Shown piece by piece: positions 1 through 6,721 of a stretch of 12,214 bases of DNA. Positions within the stretch are counted from its first letter, which is position 1. Every line of letters begins with the position of its first letter. The stretch comes from Hyphomicrobiaceae bacterium. Its GTDB lineage: Bacteria > Pseudomonadota > Alphaproteobacteria > Rhizobiales > Hyphomicrobiaceae. The position numbers and the translations under genes are program-made. The notes beneath the pieces are model-generated. The model ran no database searches. It was not told the DNA's origin and saw nothing but the letters and a program-made list of their open reading frames with translations. The stretch spans positions 1-12,214 of the forward strand of contig JAJFHI010000327.1 of NCBI GenBank assembly GCA_021775715.1, written 5' to 3'.

Positions 1-80
1 AACACCGTCGCGCGACACATGAATCATTAACCATAAAATTAAACACCGATCAAAAAACATGAAAATCGCAGGCATAGCTA

Positions 81-109
81 TTGAACATCGTTCATCAAAG
101 ATATAGATT
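81..109 (+). promoter_or_regulatory. Possible sigma-70-like promoter
   Basis: TTGAAC at 81-86 and TAGATT at 104-109 are separated by 17 bases. Each matches four of six consensus positions. The surrounding stretch is AT-rich compared with the rest of the window. It would start transcription near 116, ahead of the small ORF at 154 and perhaps of lplT. The match is modest, so this is a suggestion only. Confidence 0.3.
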
Positions 110-128
110 GAACAAACTGAACGATGTT
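84..128. repeat. 11-bp perfect inverted repeat, operator-like
   Basis: AACATCGTTCA at 84-94 is the exact reverse complement of TGAACGATGTT at 118-128, with a 23-base spacer. The left arm lies in a smaller dyad, TGAAC-ATC-GTTCA (82-94). TGAAC recurs at 109-113 and 118-122. The left arm overlaps the possible -35 box and the right arm lies near the expected transcription start, so binding by a dimeric regulator is plausible. As RNA it could also form a stem-loop. No known regulator site was recognised. Confidence 0.5.
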
Positions 129-153
129 TATTTATCTAAGAAGGATTAAACCC

Positions 154-435
154 ATGCTGAAACGCCTGATTTCAAGGCTTCTGCACCGCTATATTGGCCT
201 GTCGGACCCGGTCAGCTCGGACAATGCTGATCACCAGTCAACCATTGTGACGCCGATAAAGCGTCAACCGCGTTGGGTTGATTTTCCGCATTCTAACTCA
301 AGGAGTCGATCAGACCAGCCCTCCGCCACCGTGCGCAAACGTGTAGGTCGGCAAGCGGAACCAGGTCCCGGCCACCACAACCGAAAGAAAAAACGACACA
401 AGCGGACAAAAGTCTTCGACACCACCTTTTCCTGA
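154..435 (+). CDS. Doubtful small basic hypothetical protein
   Basis: An open frame of 93 codons starts at ATG 154, which has AAGAAGGA (140-147) about six bases upstream. An in-frame ATG at 124 lies inside the right arm of an inverted repeat and has no ribosome binding site. The product is rich in Arg and Lys, especially the last 30 residues, and its first 16 residues could form a cationic amphipathic helix (MLKRLISRLLHRYIGL). No domain, signal peptide or family is recognised. It lies 145 bases upstream of lplT on the same strand and could be a leader peptide gene or a chance ORF. The good Shine-Dalgarno spacing is the main support. Confidence 0.35.
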   Translation: MLKRLISRLLHRYIGLSDPVSSDNADHQSTIVTPIKRQPRWVDFPHSNSRSRSDQPSATVRKRVGRQAEPGPGHHNRKKKRHKRTKVFDTTFS

Positions 436-580
436 CCTTTCCGCCATACTCAGACGGCGCACAGCTGAGCGACGAGAATCGCGACATAGTTTGCCCGTAA
501 ACCAACACGCCACCTGCCCCGCGCCCGACTTCCGTAAGCAATGTGCGCAGCGAACAAGCGATAAACACAAAGGCCCTGAA

Positions 581-1861
581 ATGTTTTCTGCACTGATGAC
601 GACGAAGCGCTTTGCACCTGTTTTCTGGGTCCAGTTTTTCTCCGCGTTGAACGACAACTTCGTAAAAAACGCGTTGGCCTTTTTAATTCTCTACAAGCTA
701 CAGGTCGAAGGCGGCGCATCGCTTGTGACATTGGCCGCGGCCATACTTATTGCACCCTTCTTTTTTCTATCCGGCGTCGGTGGGCAACTTGCCGATCGCT
801 TCGACAAATCAACTGTCGCGCAAAAAATAAAACTTGCCGAAATCCCCGTGGCATTGATTGCAGCGACCGGATTTGCACTCGACTCAGTCCCGTTGTTGTT
901 TGGCTCGTTGTTTCTTTACGGCTGCGGAGCAGCTCTGTTCGGCCCAATCAAATACGGGATCCTTCCCGTCCATCTTGAAGAACGCGAACTTTCAGCAGGC
1001 AACGCACTGGTCGAAGGTGCAACGTTCCTCGCAATCCTGCTTGGTACGCTGTTGGGCGGACTGGCTGCTGCACAGTCTGGTGCATCTTTGATGATTGCCG
1101 GCGGGATCGTTGGACTTGCAGCCCTTGGTTGGTTGTCTTCGCGCTACATTCCACTAACCGGCTCGGCCGCACCCAATCTGGTCGTCAATAAAAACCCGTT
1201 GGTTTCGACTATCGAACTGGTCCGTGATCTCAAATCTTATGACAGACTTTGGGTTGGTGGCCTCATCACATCTTGGTTCTGGGCCGTTGGAATCGTTTCT
1301 TTGTCTTTGCTACCGACAATGATGAAAGACGTCATTGGCGGTGATGAAGGCGTTGCCACGTCGGGACTGTTGGTTTTCACAATCGGTATCGCCATTGGAT
1401 CGGCAATTGCCGCCGCCGCGAGCAAGAAAGGCCCGAACCTGAAGCTGGTACCAATCGGTGCTCTGTTGATGAGCCTTTTCGCCCTCGACATTTCGTACAT
1501 CACGGCCACGCTGCCAGCGGCCACTGAAACCATCGATGCCTGGACCTTTGCAACAACGCTCACCGGCGCCCGAATGCTGTTTGACCTGACAGGGCTCGCC
1601 GTCGCGGGGGGGCTCTATATCGTCCCCGCATTTGCTTCCGTGCAAGCGTGGGCACCGGACAACAAAAAGTCGCGCATCGTCGCCGCCTGCAACGTCCTCA
1701 ACGCATTCTTCATGACAACGGCGAGCCTGGCATTCGCATTCCTGCAATCTCAGGGTGTCGGGCTCACACCGCTCTGGCTCACCATCGGTGCCAGCAACCT
1801 CATCGCGATTGGCCTCATTATCTATGCTTGGGGACCTGAAATCAGGAGTTCGCAGTCATGA
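581..1861 (+). CDS. lplT: Lysophospholipid transporter LplT-like MFS protein
   Basis: This is a 426-residue polytopic inner-membrane protein of the major facilitator superfamily with about 12 hydrophobic segments. LplT flips lysophospholipids, chiefly lyso-PE, to the inner leaflet for re-acylation by Aas. Family-like motifs are QFFSALNDNFVKNAL (18-32), the MFS loop GGQLADRFDK (67-76), GPIKYGILP (121-129) and NALVEGATFLAILLGTLLGG (141-160). The length is close to the roughly 400 residues of E. coli LplT. The frame opens further upstream, but ATG 581 is chosen because AAAGG (569-573) sits seven bases before it and homology begins just after; ATG 596 is an alternative. The stop overlaps the aas start by four bases (ATGA), indicating translational coupling. 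The assignment rests on motifs plus the lplT-aas order known from enterobacteria. Confidence 0.88.
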   Translation: MFSALMTTKRFAPVFWVQFFSALNDNFVKNALAFLILYKLQVEGGASLVTLAAAILIAPFFFLSGVGGQLADRFDKSTVAQKIKLAEIPVALIAATGFALDSVPLLFGSLFLYGCGAALFGPIKYGILPVHLEERELSAGNALVEGATFLAILLGTLLGGLAAAQSGASLMIAGGIVGLAALGWLSSRYIPLTGSAAPNLVVNKNPLVSTIELVRDLKSYDRLWVGGLITSWFWAVGIVSLSLLPTMMKDVIGGDEGVATSGLLVFTIGIAIGSAIAAAASKKGPNLKLVPIGALLMSLFALDISYITATLPAATETIDAWTFATTLTGARMLFDLTGLAVAGGLYIVPAFASVQAWAPDNKKSRIVAACNVLNAFFMTTASLAFAFLQSQGVGLTPLWLTIGASNLIAIGLIIYAWGPEIRSSQS

Positions 1862-4044
1862 CCTCAGACCTTGGACAAACCGCGCCGACTTGGCTCAAAG
1901 AAACCGTTCAGGTTGTCGCCCGCTCCATCTTCAAGCTGTTTCTCCGGCTTGAGGTGGAAGGTGAAGAAAACCTGCCAGCACCGGGTACGCGTGCAATCAT
2001 TGCACCCAATCACGTAAGCCTGATGGACGCCGGCATCCTGCACGCGATTATGCCTTCGCATGCCACTTTCGCCATCGACACCGCCATGTCCGAAAAGCGG
2101 TGGGTGCGGCCGTTCCTGCGCCTCGTTAAGTCGCAGCCAATTGACCCAACGCGTCCACTCGGCATGCGCAGCCTGATCAACGACGTCAAAGCGGGACACC
2201 CGCTCGTCATCTTTCCGGAAGGTCGCCTGACGGTCACCGGTGGACTGATGAAAGTCTACGACGGCACCGCGATGATTGCAGATAAGGCCGATGCGGTCGT
2301 CGTACCGGTGCGCATCGACGGCCCCGAGCGCTCATCCTTTGGTTATCTCAGAAAATCACAAGCGCGCCGCGCCTGGTTTCCAAAAACAAAAGTCACCATT
2401 CTGCCCCCGGTGAAGCTCGACGTTGATCCAAAATTGAAAGGTCGCAATCGCCGCCAGACCGCCGGTCTGAAGTTGCAGGACATCATGGTCGACACAGCCT
2501 TCCAAACCGCCAACATCGACCAGACGTTGTTTCAAGCCCTGCTGGAGGCACGTGACCTGCGCGACACCGGCAAGCCCGCAATCGCTGATCCTCTCGGCAC
2601 GTCGCTGTCTTACAAGCGGCTGATAATGGGCGCCCAGGTGCTTGGCAAAAAGCTCATGCCTCTCGCCGGCGTTGGCGAGAATGTCGGCGTGATGTTGCCA
2701 AACTCAGCAGGTGTCGCAGTCACGTTCTTCGCCCTGCAATCGATCGGGCGTGTGCCGGCGATGTTGAACTTCACCGCCGGCGCCAAGAACATGCTGGCCG
2801 CCTGCAAGGCCGCTGAAGTGTCCGTCATTCTGACATCACGCGTCTTTGTCGAGAAAGCCCGTCTTGGCGACGTCATCGCCAAGCTCGAGAATAAGGCAAA
2901 AATCGTCTATCTCGAAGACATCCGCAAAACGATTTCGCTAGGCGACAAGGTCGGCGGCTTTTTTGCAACTTCAAAACCGCACATCGCGCGCCTGCCAAAC
3001 GACCCGGCCGCGATCCTGTTCACCTCCGGCTCCGAAGGCACGCCGAAGGGCGTTGTACTGTCACATCGCAACCTACTGGCCAACGCCATGCAGGCGCTGA
3101 CACGTATCGCTGTCAATGGCGAAGACAAAGTGTTCAACGTACTGCCGGTGTTCCATTCGTTTGGCTTGACCGCCGGGCTCATCATGCCACTGGTCGGCGG
3201 CGTCCCGATCTTCCTCTATCCTTCACCGCTGCACTATCGCATCGTGCCGGAACTGGTTTATCAAACCAACGCCACGATCCTGTTTGGCACGGACACCTTC
3301 CTCAACGGCTATGCGCGCGCCGCCCACCCCTACGATTTCGCACATGTCCGTCTTATTCTCGCAGGCGCCGAAGCCATTAAGGATCACACCCGCAAGACGT
3401 ACATGGACCGCTTCGGTGTACGCATTCTCGAAGGTTACGGCGTGACCGAAACATCGCCGGTGCTCGCCATCAACACGCCGCTTGCCAACCGCTCCGGCAC
3501 CGTCGGACGTCTGTCGCCTTTGATGGAGCATCGCCTGCAGCCAGTACCAGGCATCAACGAAGGCGGGCGCTTGTTTGTCCGCGGACCCAACGTGATGCTT
3601 GGATACTTACGCGCCGAGAAACCCGGCATACTCGAACCACCACCAGGCGGTTGGCACGACACCGGCGACATTGTTACATTCGACGATCAAGGTTTCATCA
3701 CCATTCGCGGCCGTGCCAAACGTTTTGCCAAAATCGCCGGTGAGATGGTGTCCTTGTCAGCCGTCGAAGCCATGGCGTCAGACGTCTGGCCAAGTCTGTT
3801 GTCCGTCGTTGTTGCCTTGCCGGATGAGCGCAAAGGCGAACGTCTCGTGCTGTTGACGACTGACAAAACCTGCACACGCAAAGACCTGCAAGCACATGCC
3901 AAGGCGACGGGCGTGTCAGAACTTGCTGTCCCTGCCGAGATCCTGGTCGTGCCGTCTATCCCGCTGCTCGGCTCCGGGAAAACGGATTATGTCGGAGCGC
4001 TGACGCTGGCCAAGGAACTCAAGGGGCTAGCAAAGGCCGCCTAG
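1858..4044 (+). CDS. aas: Bifunctional lysophospholipid acyltransferase / acyl-ACP synthetase Aas
   Basis: This 728-residue protein has two domains, as in E. coli Aas (719 residues). The N-terminal PlsC-type acyltransferase has the HX4D motif in NHVSLMD (H52, D57) and the FPEGR motif (119-123). The AMP-forming synthetase domain runs from about 220 to the end. It has the phosphate-binding loop TSGSEGTPKG (389-398), GYGVTETSP (526-534), the DTGD motif (601-604) and a probable catalytic lysine, K708, in GSGKTDY. The enzyme activates a fatty acid on acyl carrier protein and transfers it to the free sn-2 position of a lysophospholipid at the inner membrane. All key motifs look intact. It is co-translated with lplT through a four-base overlap, so import and repair appear to be one unit. 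Some bacteria fuse the transporter and Aas in one chain; here they are separate. Confidence 0.94.
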   Translation: MTSDLGQTAPTWLKETVQVVARSIFKLFLRLEVEGEENLPAPGTRAIIAPNHVSLMDAGILHAIMPSHATFAIDTAMSEKRWVRPFLRLVKSQPIDPTRPLGMRSLINDVKAGHPLVIFPEGRLTVTGGLMKVYDGTAMIADKADAVVVPVRIDGPERSSFGYLRKSQARRAWFPKTKVTILPPVKLDVDPKLKGRNRRQTAGLKLQDIMVDTAFQTANIDQTLFQALLEARDLRDTGKPAIADPLGTSLSYKRLIMGAQVLGKKLMPLAGVGENVGVMLPNSAGVAVTFFALQSIGRVPAMLNFTAGAKNMLAACKAAEVSVILTSRVFVEKARLGDVIAKLENKAKIVYLEDIRKTISLGDKVGGFFATSKPHIARLPNDPAAILFTSGSEGTPKGVVLSHRNLLANAMQALTRIAVNGEDKVFNVLPVFHSFGLTAGLIMPLVGGVPIFLYPSPLHYRIVPELVYQTNATILFGTDTFLNGYARAAHPYDFAHVRLILAGAEAIKDHTRKTYMDRFGVRILEGYGVTETSPVLAINTPLANRSGTVGRLSPLMEHRLQPVPGINEGGRLFVRGPNVMLGYLRAEKPGILEPPPGGWHDTGDIVTFDDQGFITIRGRAKRFAKIAGEMVSLSAVEAMASDVWPSLLSVVVALPDERKGERLVLLTTDKTCTRKDLQAHAKATGVSELAVPAEILVVPSIPLLGSGKTDYVGALTLAKELKGLAKAA

Positions 4045-4104
4045 CGGACGCAAGGCGCGGGGCGCGCACACGCGGCCCGACACACGACCATCCACACATC
4101 GCAA

Positions 4105-4117
4105 TTCCCTTGGGAAC
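4105..4117. repeat. TTCCCTTGGGAAC motif, copy 1
   Basis: The 13-base string TTCCCTTGGGAAC occurs here and identically at 5800-5812. Its core is a TTCCC/GGGAA dyad with a two-base centre. Both copies lie in non-coding gaps. A related shorter form, GTTCAAGGGAAC, is near 9095-9107. A shared regulator site or a fragment of a dispersed intergenic element is possible. Confidence 0.45.
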
Positions 4118-4143
4118 AGCGCCGCCTAAGCGCTGAGCCCAAG
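4109..4143 (+). terminator. Strong hairpin after aas, possible terminator
   Basis: CTTGGG (4109-4114) pairs with CCCAAG (4138-4143), and inside it AGCGC (4118-4122) pairs with GCGCT (4130-4134). A symmetric three-by-three internal loop separates the stems and the apical loop has seven bases. It begins 65 bases after the aas stop. No T-run follows, so it is not a standard intrinsic terminator. It could protect the mRNA 3' end or act as another RNA structure. Confidence 0.4.
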
Positions 4144-4211
4144 ACTGTGCGGGCCGGCACGCTGGCTCACATTCTTAAAGTCATTTTGTTTTGTTAATAT
4201 TGGAGAGCGCA

Positions 4212-4556
4212 ATGTTACGTGAATTCACTGCCGTAGTTCTTTCCACGATGGCCGCGATTTTTTTCGCTGCCGTGCTGACAATTTCGACGACTCATGCACA
4301 ACAGCCGTCAGCACAATACTCAGCCTCAACGCTGGAGACGGCCGTTCCAATTGTGGTCGCGGCAGCTAAAAAGAAAAAATACAAGTACTCGCCACGGCGA
4401 TCCGGTTCCGGTAATTTTGCTGGCAACGGAGGCGGCAGCACTAAGTTGATCCCTAAAGGCGGTTGCTGCCAACGGGTCCTCAACGCATGTGCCACCATCT
4501 GCAACCGTGTTGGCGGCTGCACAGGCAATAGCGACTGCTCGACCAATCCCAACTAA
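4212..4556 (+). CDS. Small secreted cysteine-rich protein of unknown function
   Basis: The 114-residue product starts at ATG 4212, preceded by GGAGAG six bases upstream; an in-frame TTG at 4191 is less likely. Residues 1-29 look like a signal peptide: one basic residue, a hydrophobic core, and a THA|Q cleavage site. The mature part has a low-complexity basic segment, KKKKYKYSPRR (53-63), a Gly/Ser-rich linker, then six cysteines in the last 30 residues (C85, C86, C93, C97, C103, C109). Six cysteines in a secreted protein suggest up to three disulfides or metal binding. No family was recognised. It stands alone between aas and a convergent gene and is probably transcribed separately. Possible roles include a periplasmic structural or stress peptide, or a secreted effector or antimicrobial precursor; none is supported over the others. 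Confidence 0.7.
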   Translation: MLREFTAVVLSTMAAIFFAAVLTISTTHAQQPSAQYSASTLETAVPIVVAAAKKKKYKYSPRRSGSGNFAGNGGGSTKLIPKGGCCQRVLNACATICNRVGGCTGNSDCSTNPN

Positions 4557-4573
4557 AGGTCGCCTGTCACATC

Positions 4574-4614
4574 TTAAAAAGCACCGTGGTCTCAGTCGAT
4601 CGAGGTCACGGTGC
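4574..4614 (-). terminator. Intrinsic terminator of the homocysteine methyltransferase gene
   Basis: GCACCGTG (4581-4588) and CACGGTGC (4607-4614) form an 8-bp stem, with three further pairs (CTC/GAG) beyond a small internal loop. Read on the minus strand, the stem is followed at once by TTTTT (4580-4576). It starts seven bases after the stop codon of the minus-strand gene. Read on the plus strand there is no T-run, so it serves mainly the minus-strand gene, though its stem may also end the convergent transcript. Confidence 0.85.
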
Positions 4615-4620
4615 CCTCAA

Positions 4621-5568
4621 CTACACAGCCACCTTGTAGCATTTGGCGATTTCCACGATGTGGCGATGATCGGTGCCGCAGCAGCCCCCGAGCACATTGA
4701 TGTTGGGATAGGTTGCAATCAAATGACCAAAATCTTCGCCGAGCTCCTGCGGATTGCCAGCATCAAGTGTTTCGGATTCATCCAGTTCAGCATGGCTTTT
4801 GCGCGACGCGTTGGCGCGCACACCCTGCAACCGTCGGCGCCAACGTCCCGGCTCCGACAAGGCATCAGTAAAGTGTTCGGGATGCGCGCAGTTGATCATG
4901 TAGTAGGCCGGGGCGCTGTCCGTTGCCGCGTCAACATCTTCAATTGCCGAAGACAGCAGATCACCGGTTGGCAGGCGGCCGTCGGTTTCCAACGTAAATG
5001 AAATCACAATTGGCAGGTCTACTTCACGGGCTGCACGCGCAATACCCATCGCTTCTGGAATGTTGGTCAACGTCATTGCCGTTGCACAATCCACCTCGGT
5101 TTGGGCAAGAGTACGCAACTGCTCTATGTGATATGTCAGCGCCTCTTCCTCTGTCATCACCAGGCCCGGATTGTAGCCATCACCCCGCGGCCCAACGCTG
5201 CCGCTGATCACGATTGGGGTTGCTGTGGTTTCTTCTGCCTCGCGCAGGGCGGCGGCGTCACCAATCAGGCGCGCCTGGATATCGGCCAGCTCCTTACTGC
5301 CAATGCCAAGCTTTTCCGCCCAATCGCGATTGGCCCGCCACGTCGGGGTCTCGAGAATGAAACCAACGCCGGCATCTTGCGCAATCTTTAAATGGAGCTT
5401 GAAGTAGGCATCAAGGCGCGCTCGGCCCTCGTTTGTCTTGCCGAGCGTAAAGGCTTCAAAAAACGGCAGGTCATAACCGTCGTGAAAGATCAGGGTCGTT
5501 TCCAACCCGCTATCTGTTAAAAATCGACCGCCGTCCAATTGCGGCAGGCGACTGCGATACTTGCTCAT
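4621..5568 (-). CDS. Homocysteine S-methyltransferase family protein
   Basis: The 315-residue protein has the Zn-dependent methyltransferase TIM-barrel pattern of the homocysteine S-methyltransferase (Pfam S-methyl_trans) family. Features are TDSGLETTLIF near the N-terminus (18-28), FILETPTW (70-77), SGSVGPRGDGYNP (122-134), INCAHPEHF with C227, and GGCCGTDHRH with C296 and C297. These three cysteines are the expected zinc ligands. The family methylates homocysteine from S-methylmethionine, S-adenosylmethionine or betaine; the donor cannot be told from sequence. The size is that of MmuM-like stand-alone enzymes, not of MetH. ATG at 5568 is chosen because family homology starts just after it; the Shine-Dalgarno match (GGGAAC) is weak. 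The gene is monocistronic with its own terminator. A role in methionine synthesis or repair of damaged SAM is likely. Confidence 0.9.
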   Translation of the reverse strand: MSKYRSRLPQLDGGRFLTDSGLETTLIFHDGYDLPFFEAFTLGKTNEGRARLDAYFKLHLKIAQDAGVGFILETPTWRANRDWAEKLGIGSKELADIQARLIGDAAALREAEETTATPIVISGSVGPRGDGYNPGLVMTEEEALTYHIEQLRTLAQTEVDCATAMTLTNIPEAMGIARAAREVDLPIVISFTLETDGRLPTGDLLSSAIEDVDAATDSAPAYYMINCAHPEHFTDALSEPGRWRRRLQGVRANASRKSHAELDESETLDAGNPQELGEDFGHLIATYPNINVLGGCCGTDHRHIVEIAKCYKVAV

Positions 5569-5746
5569 CGGATGTTCCCATTCGGGTTTAGTCTGTCAGA
5601 CCGAGGCGAAAGCGGAAGAACGATGCGCGACCGCTTCTCTATTTGAGTGCTATTGCTTGCACCTCGATCTAAAAAACAGACACTTAACAAAGAGATAGAG
5701 CGCACAACCAAGTCTGTGTACGCAGGCTAAAGCGACGTGCTCGACC

Positions 5747-5767
5747 TTATGTCTCCTCTAGACATAA
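5747..5767. promoter_or_regulatory. 8-bp perfect inverted repeat, operator-like
   Basis: TTATGTCT (5747-5754) and AGACATAA (5760-5767) are perfect inverted arms around a five-base centre, CCTCT. The 21-base dyad lies 180 bases upstream of the methyltransferase start and 213 bases upstream of ytoQ. The size and spacing suit a dimeric repressor. No T-run follows on either side, so it is less likely to be a terminator. Confidence 0.5.
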
Positions 5768-5797
5768 CGACAGCTAGTCAGTCCTTAAGTGTCCAGC

Positions 5798-5813
5798 TGT
5801 TCCCTTGGGAACA
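5798..5813. repeat. TGTTCCC-TT-GGGAACA dyad, copy 2 of the motif
   Basis: TGTTCCC (5798-5804) and GGGAACA (5807-5813) are 7-bp inverted arms with a two-base centre. The loop would be too short for RNA, so it reads better as a DNA site. The inner 13 bases are identical to 4105-4117. It lies 168 bases upstream of the ytoQ start. Confidence 0.5.
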
Positions 5814-5980
5814 AAACACGGCCTCGTGAAGACGCCCGGGGCCAGAAAATGCGGTTGTGCGGTCTTGCTAGAACATTGACCTGGACACCATCTACGTCTT
5901 CAAGCAGAGCCTCGCATCTGTCTAGTCGGTGATTTATGCTGGCTGAAAATCTAAGAATCGATCGTCAAAGGACACACCCA

Positions 5981-6460
5981 ATGACCCAATGGAACATCTA
6001 TCTCTCAGGCGAAATCCACACCGATTGGCGCGACCAGATCGAGGCCCAGGTCAAAGCCGCAGGCCTGCCCGTCACCTTCTCCGCCCCTGTCACAAACCAT
6101 GGCTATTCAGACGATTGCGGCGTTGAGGTTTTAGGCGCGGAGCCCAACAAATTCTGGCACGATCACAAGGGTGCCAAAATGAATGCCATCCGCACCCGCA
6201 CGCTGATCGAACGCGCAGACATCGTCATCGTGCGCTTTGGCGACAAGTACAAGCAATGGAACGCGGCATTTGACGCCGGCGTCGCCTCAGCGCTTGGCAA
6301 GTCGCTGATCATCATGCATCAGCCGGAAAATGCCCACGCTCTGAAAGAGGTCGACGGGGCAGCTCTCGCCGTGGCTGAAACTGTCGATGAGATCGTCAAC
6401 ACGCTCAAATACGTCATTCGCGGCGAGCTTGACGTTGGCGCCCGGGTGGCGGCCGAGTAA
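5981..6460 (+). CDS. ytoQ: YtoQ family protein
   Basis: The 159-residue soluble protein matches the YtoQ family, first named in Bacillus and also present in proteobacteria. Seen are the N-terminal YLSGEIHTDWR (7-17), NKFWHDHKGAKMNAIRT (56-72), DIVIVRFGDKYKQWN (80-94) and AAFDAG followed by a strand and GKSLIIM. This fold resembles nucleoside 2-deoxyribosyltransferases and TIR-like nucleotide-binding proteins, so a nucleotide-related ligand is plausible, but the biochemical role is unknown to me. ATG 5981 is chosen because AAAGGA (5967-5972) is eight bases upstream and homology begins at residue 3; an ATG at 5936 only adds an unconserved tail. The last 15 residues are probably beyond the conserved domain. 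It is likely monocistronic, with a 261-base gap before ychF. Confidence 0.88.
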   Translation: MTQWNIYLSGEIHTDWRDQIEAQVKAAGLPVTFSAPVTNHGYSDDCGVEVLGAEPNKFWHDHKGAKMNAIRTRTLIERADIVIVRFGDKYKQWNAAFDAGVASALGKSLIIMHQPENAHALKEVDGAALAVAETVDEIVNTLKYVIRGELDVGARVAAE

Positions 6461-6721
6461 CAGGGCTAACCGCGGCCAAACGTCGGAATTGCAGGAGCCT
6501 GCCGCCCTAAGGCTTCACATTTCACTCAAACCGCCGTACAGACGGGTCTCCGCTCACGGCTATTCCTCGTTATCGCTCGGGCATCCGCGAGGGCGCGGGT
6601 GTGATTCACGCGCTCGCTGATAGGTGCTCGAATGATCACACGCCGAGGAACTCGCCCGATATCAAAACTGGGCATAACGAACCGCTAGACGGTCACGCAT
6701 TAAAAGAGACGAGAGATACTT
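6461..6721. other. Gap between ytoQ and ychF
   Basis: No gene is supported. The middle holds a diverged copy of the intergenic repeat described at 6549-6640. A short dyad GCAGG-AG-CCTGC lies at 6491-6502. The ychF promoter is expected in the last 80 bases but no clear boxes were found. The ribosome binding site for ychF appears to be the purine stretch GACGAGAG just before 6722. Confidence 0.45.
6549..6640 (+). repeat. Intergenic repeat, copy C (diverged)
   Basis: GCTCACGGCTATTCCTCG followed by TATCGCTCGGGC (within 6552-6582) matches 8894-8923 with one extra base and two substitutions. A later part, GATTCACGCGCTCGCT, resembles GATTCAGACGCTCGCT in the copy at 8891-8977. The match weakens after that. 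It lies directly upstream of ychF, while the other two copies lie beyond the ychF tail copy downstream. Confidence 0.55.

Larger units (their letters stand above)
4045..4211. other. Gap between aas and the Cys-rich gene
   Basis: There is no gene. The first 40 bases are very GC-rich (GGCGCGGGGCGCGC). A hairpin at 4109-4143 overlaps the motif TTCCCTTGGGAAC, described separately. The last 30 bases turn AT-rich before the ribosome binding site GGAG at 4202-4205. TAATAT (4195-4200) resembles a -10 box but lies too close to that site to be a useful promoter for the gene. Confidence 0.5.
5569..5980. other. Divergent regulatory gap
   Basis: This 412-base non-coding stretch separates the minus-strand methyltransferase gene from the plus-strand ytoQ, so both promoters should lie here. 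It contains a short dyad GTCTG-T-CAGAC (5591-5601) just upstream of the methyltransferase start, an AT-richer block at 5640-5700, the inverted repeat at 5747-5767 and the TTCCCTTGGGAAC copy at 5800-5812. No riboswitch class was recognised. The 15-codon extension of the ytoQ frame back to 5936 is unlikely to be coding. Confidence 0.5.

Noticed and set aside
82..128. LexA box in the left-edge repeats
   Set aside because: The GAAC half-sites are separated by five or three bases, not the seven-base spacing of the alphaproteobacterial site (GAAC-N7-GAAC).
293..731. Three overlapping minus-strand frames at the left end
   Set aside because: They overlap each other and the start of lplT, have no ribosome binding site of note and no recognisable domain.
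4489..5001. Plus-strand 170-codon frame
   Set aside because: It lies antisense to the homocysteine methyltransferase gene, which has conserved motifs and a terminator.
4113..5812. EcfG-type stress promoters starting at the GGAAC of the repeated motif
   Set aside because: No GTT-type -10 element lies 16-17 bases downstream of either GGAAC.
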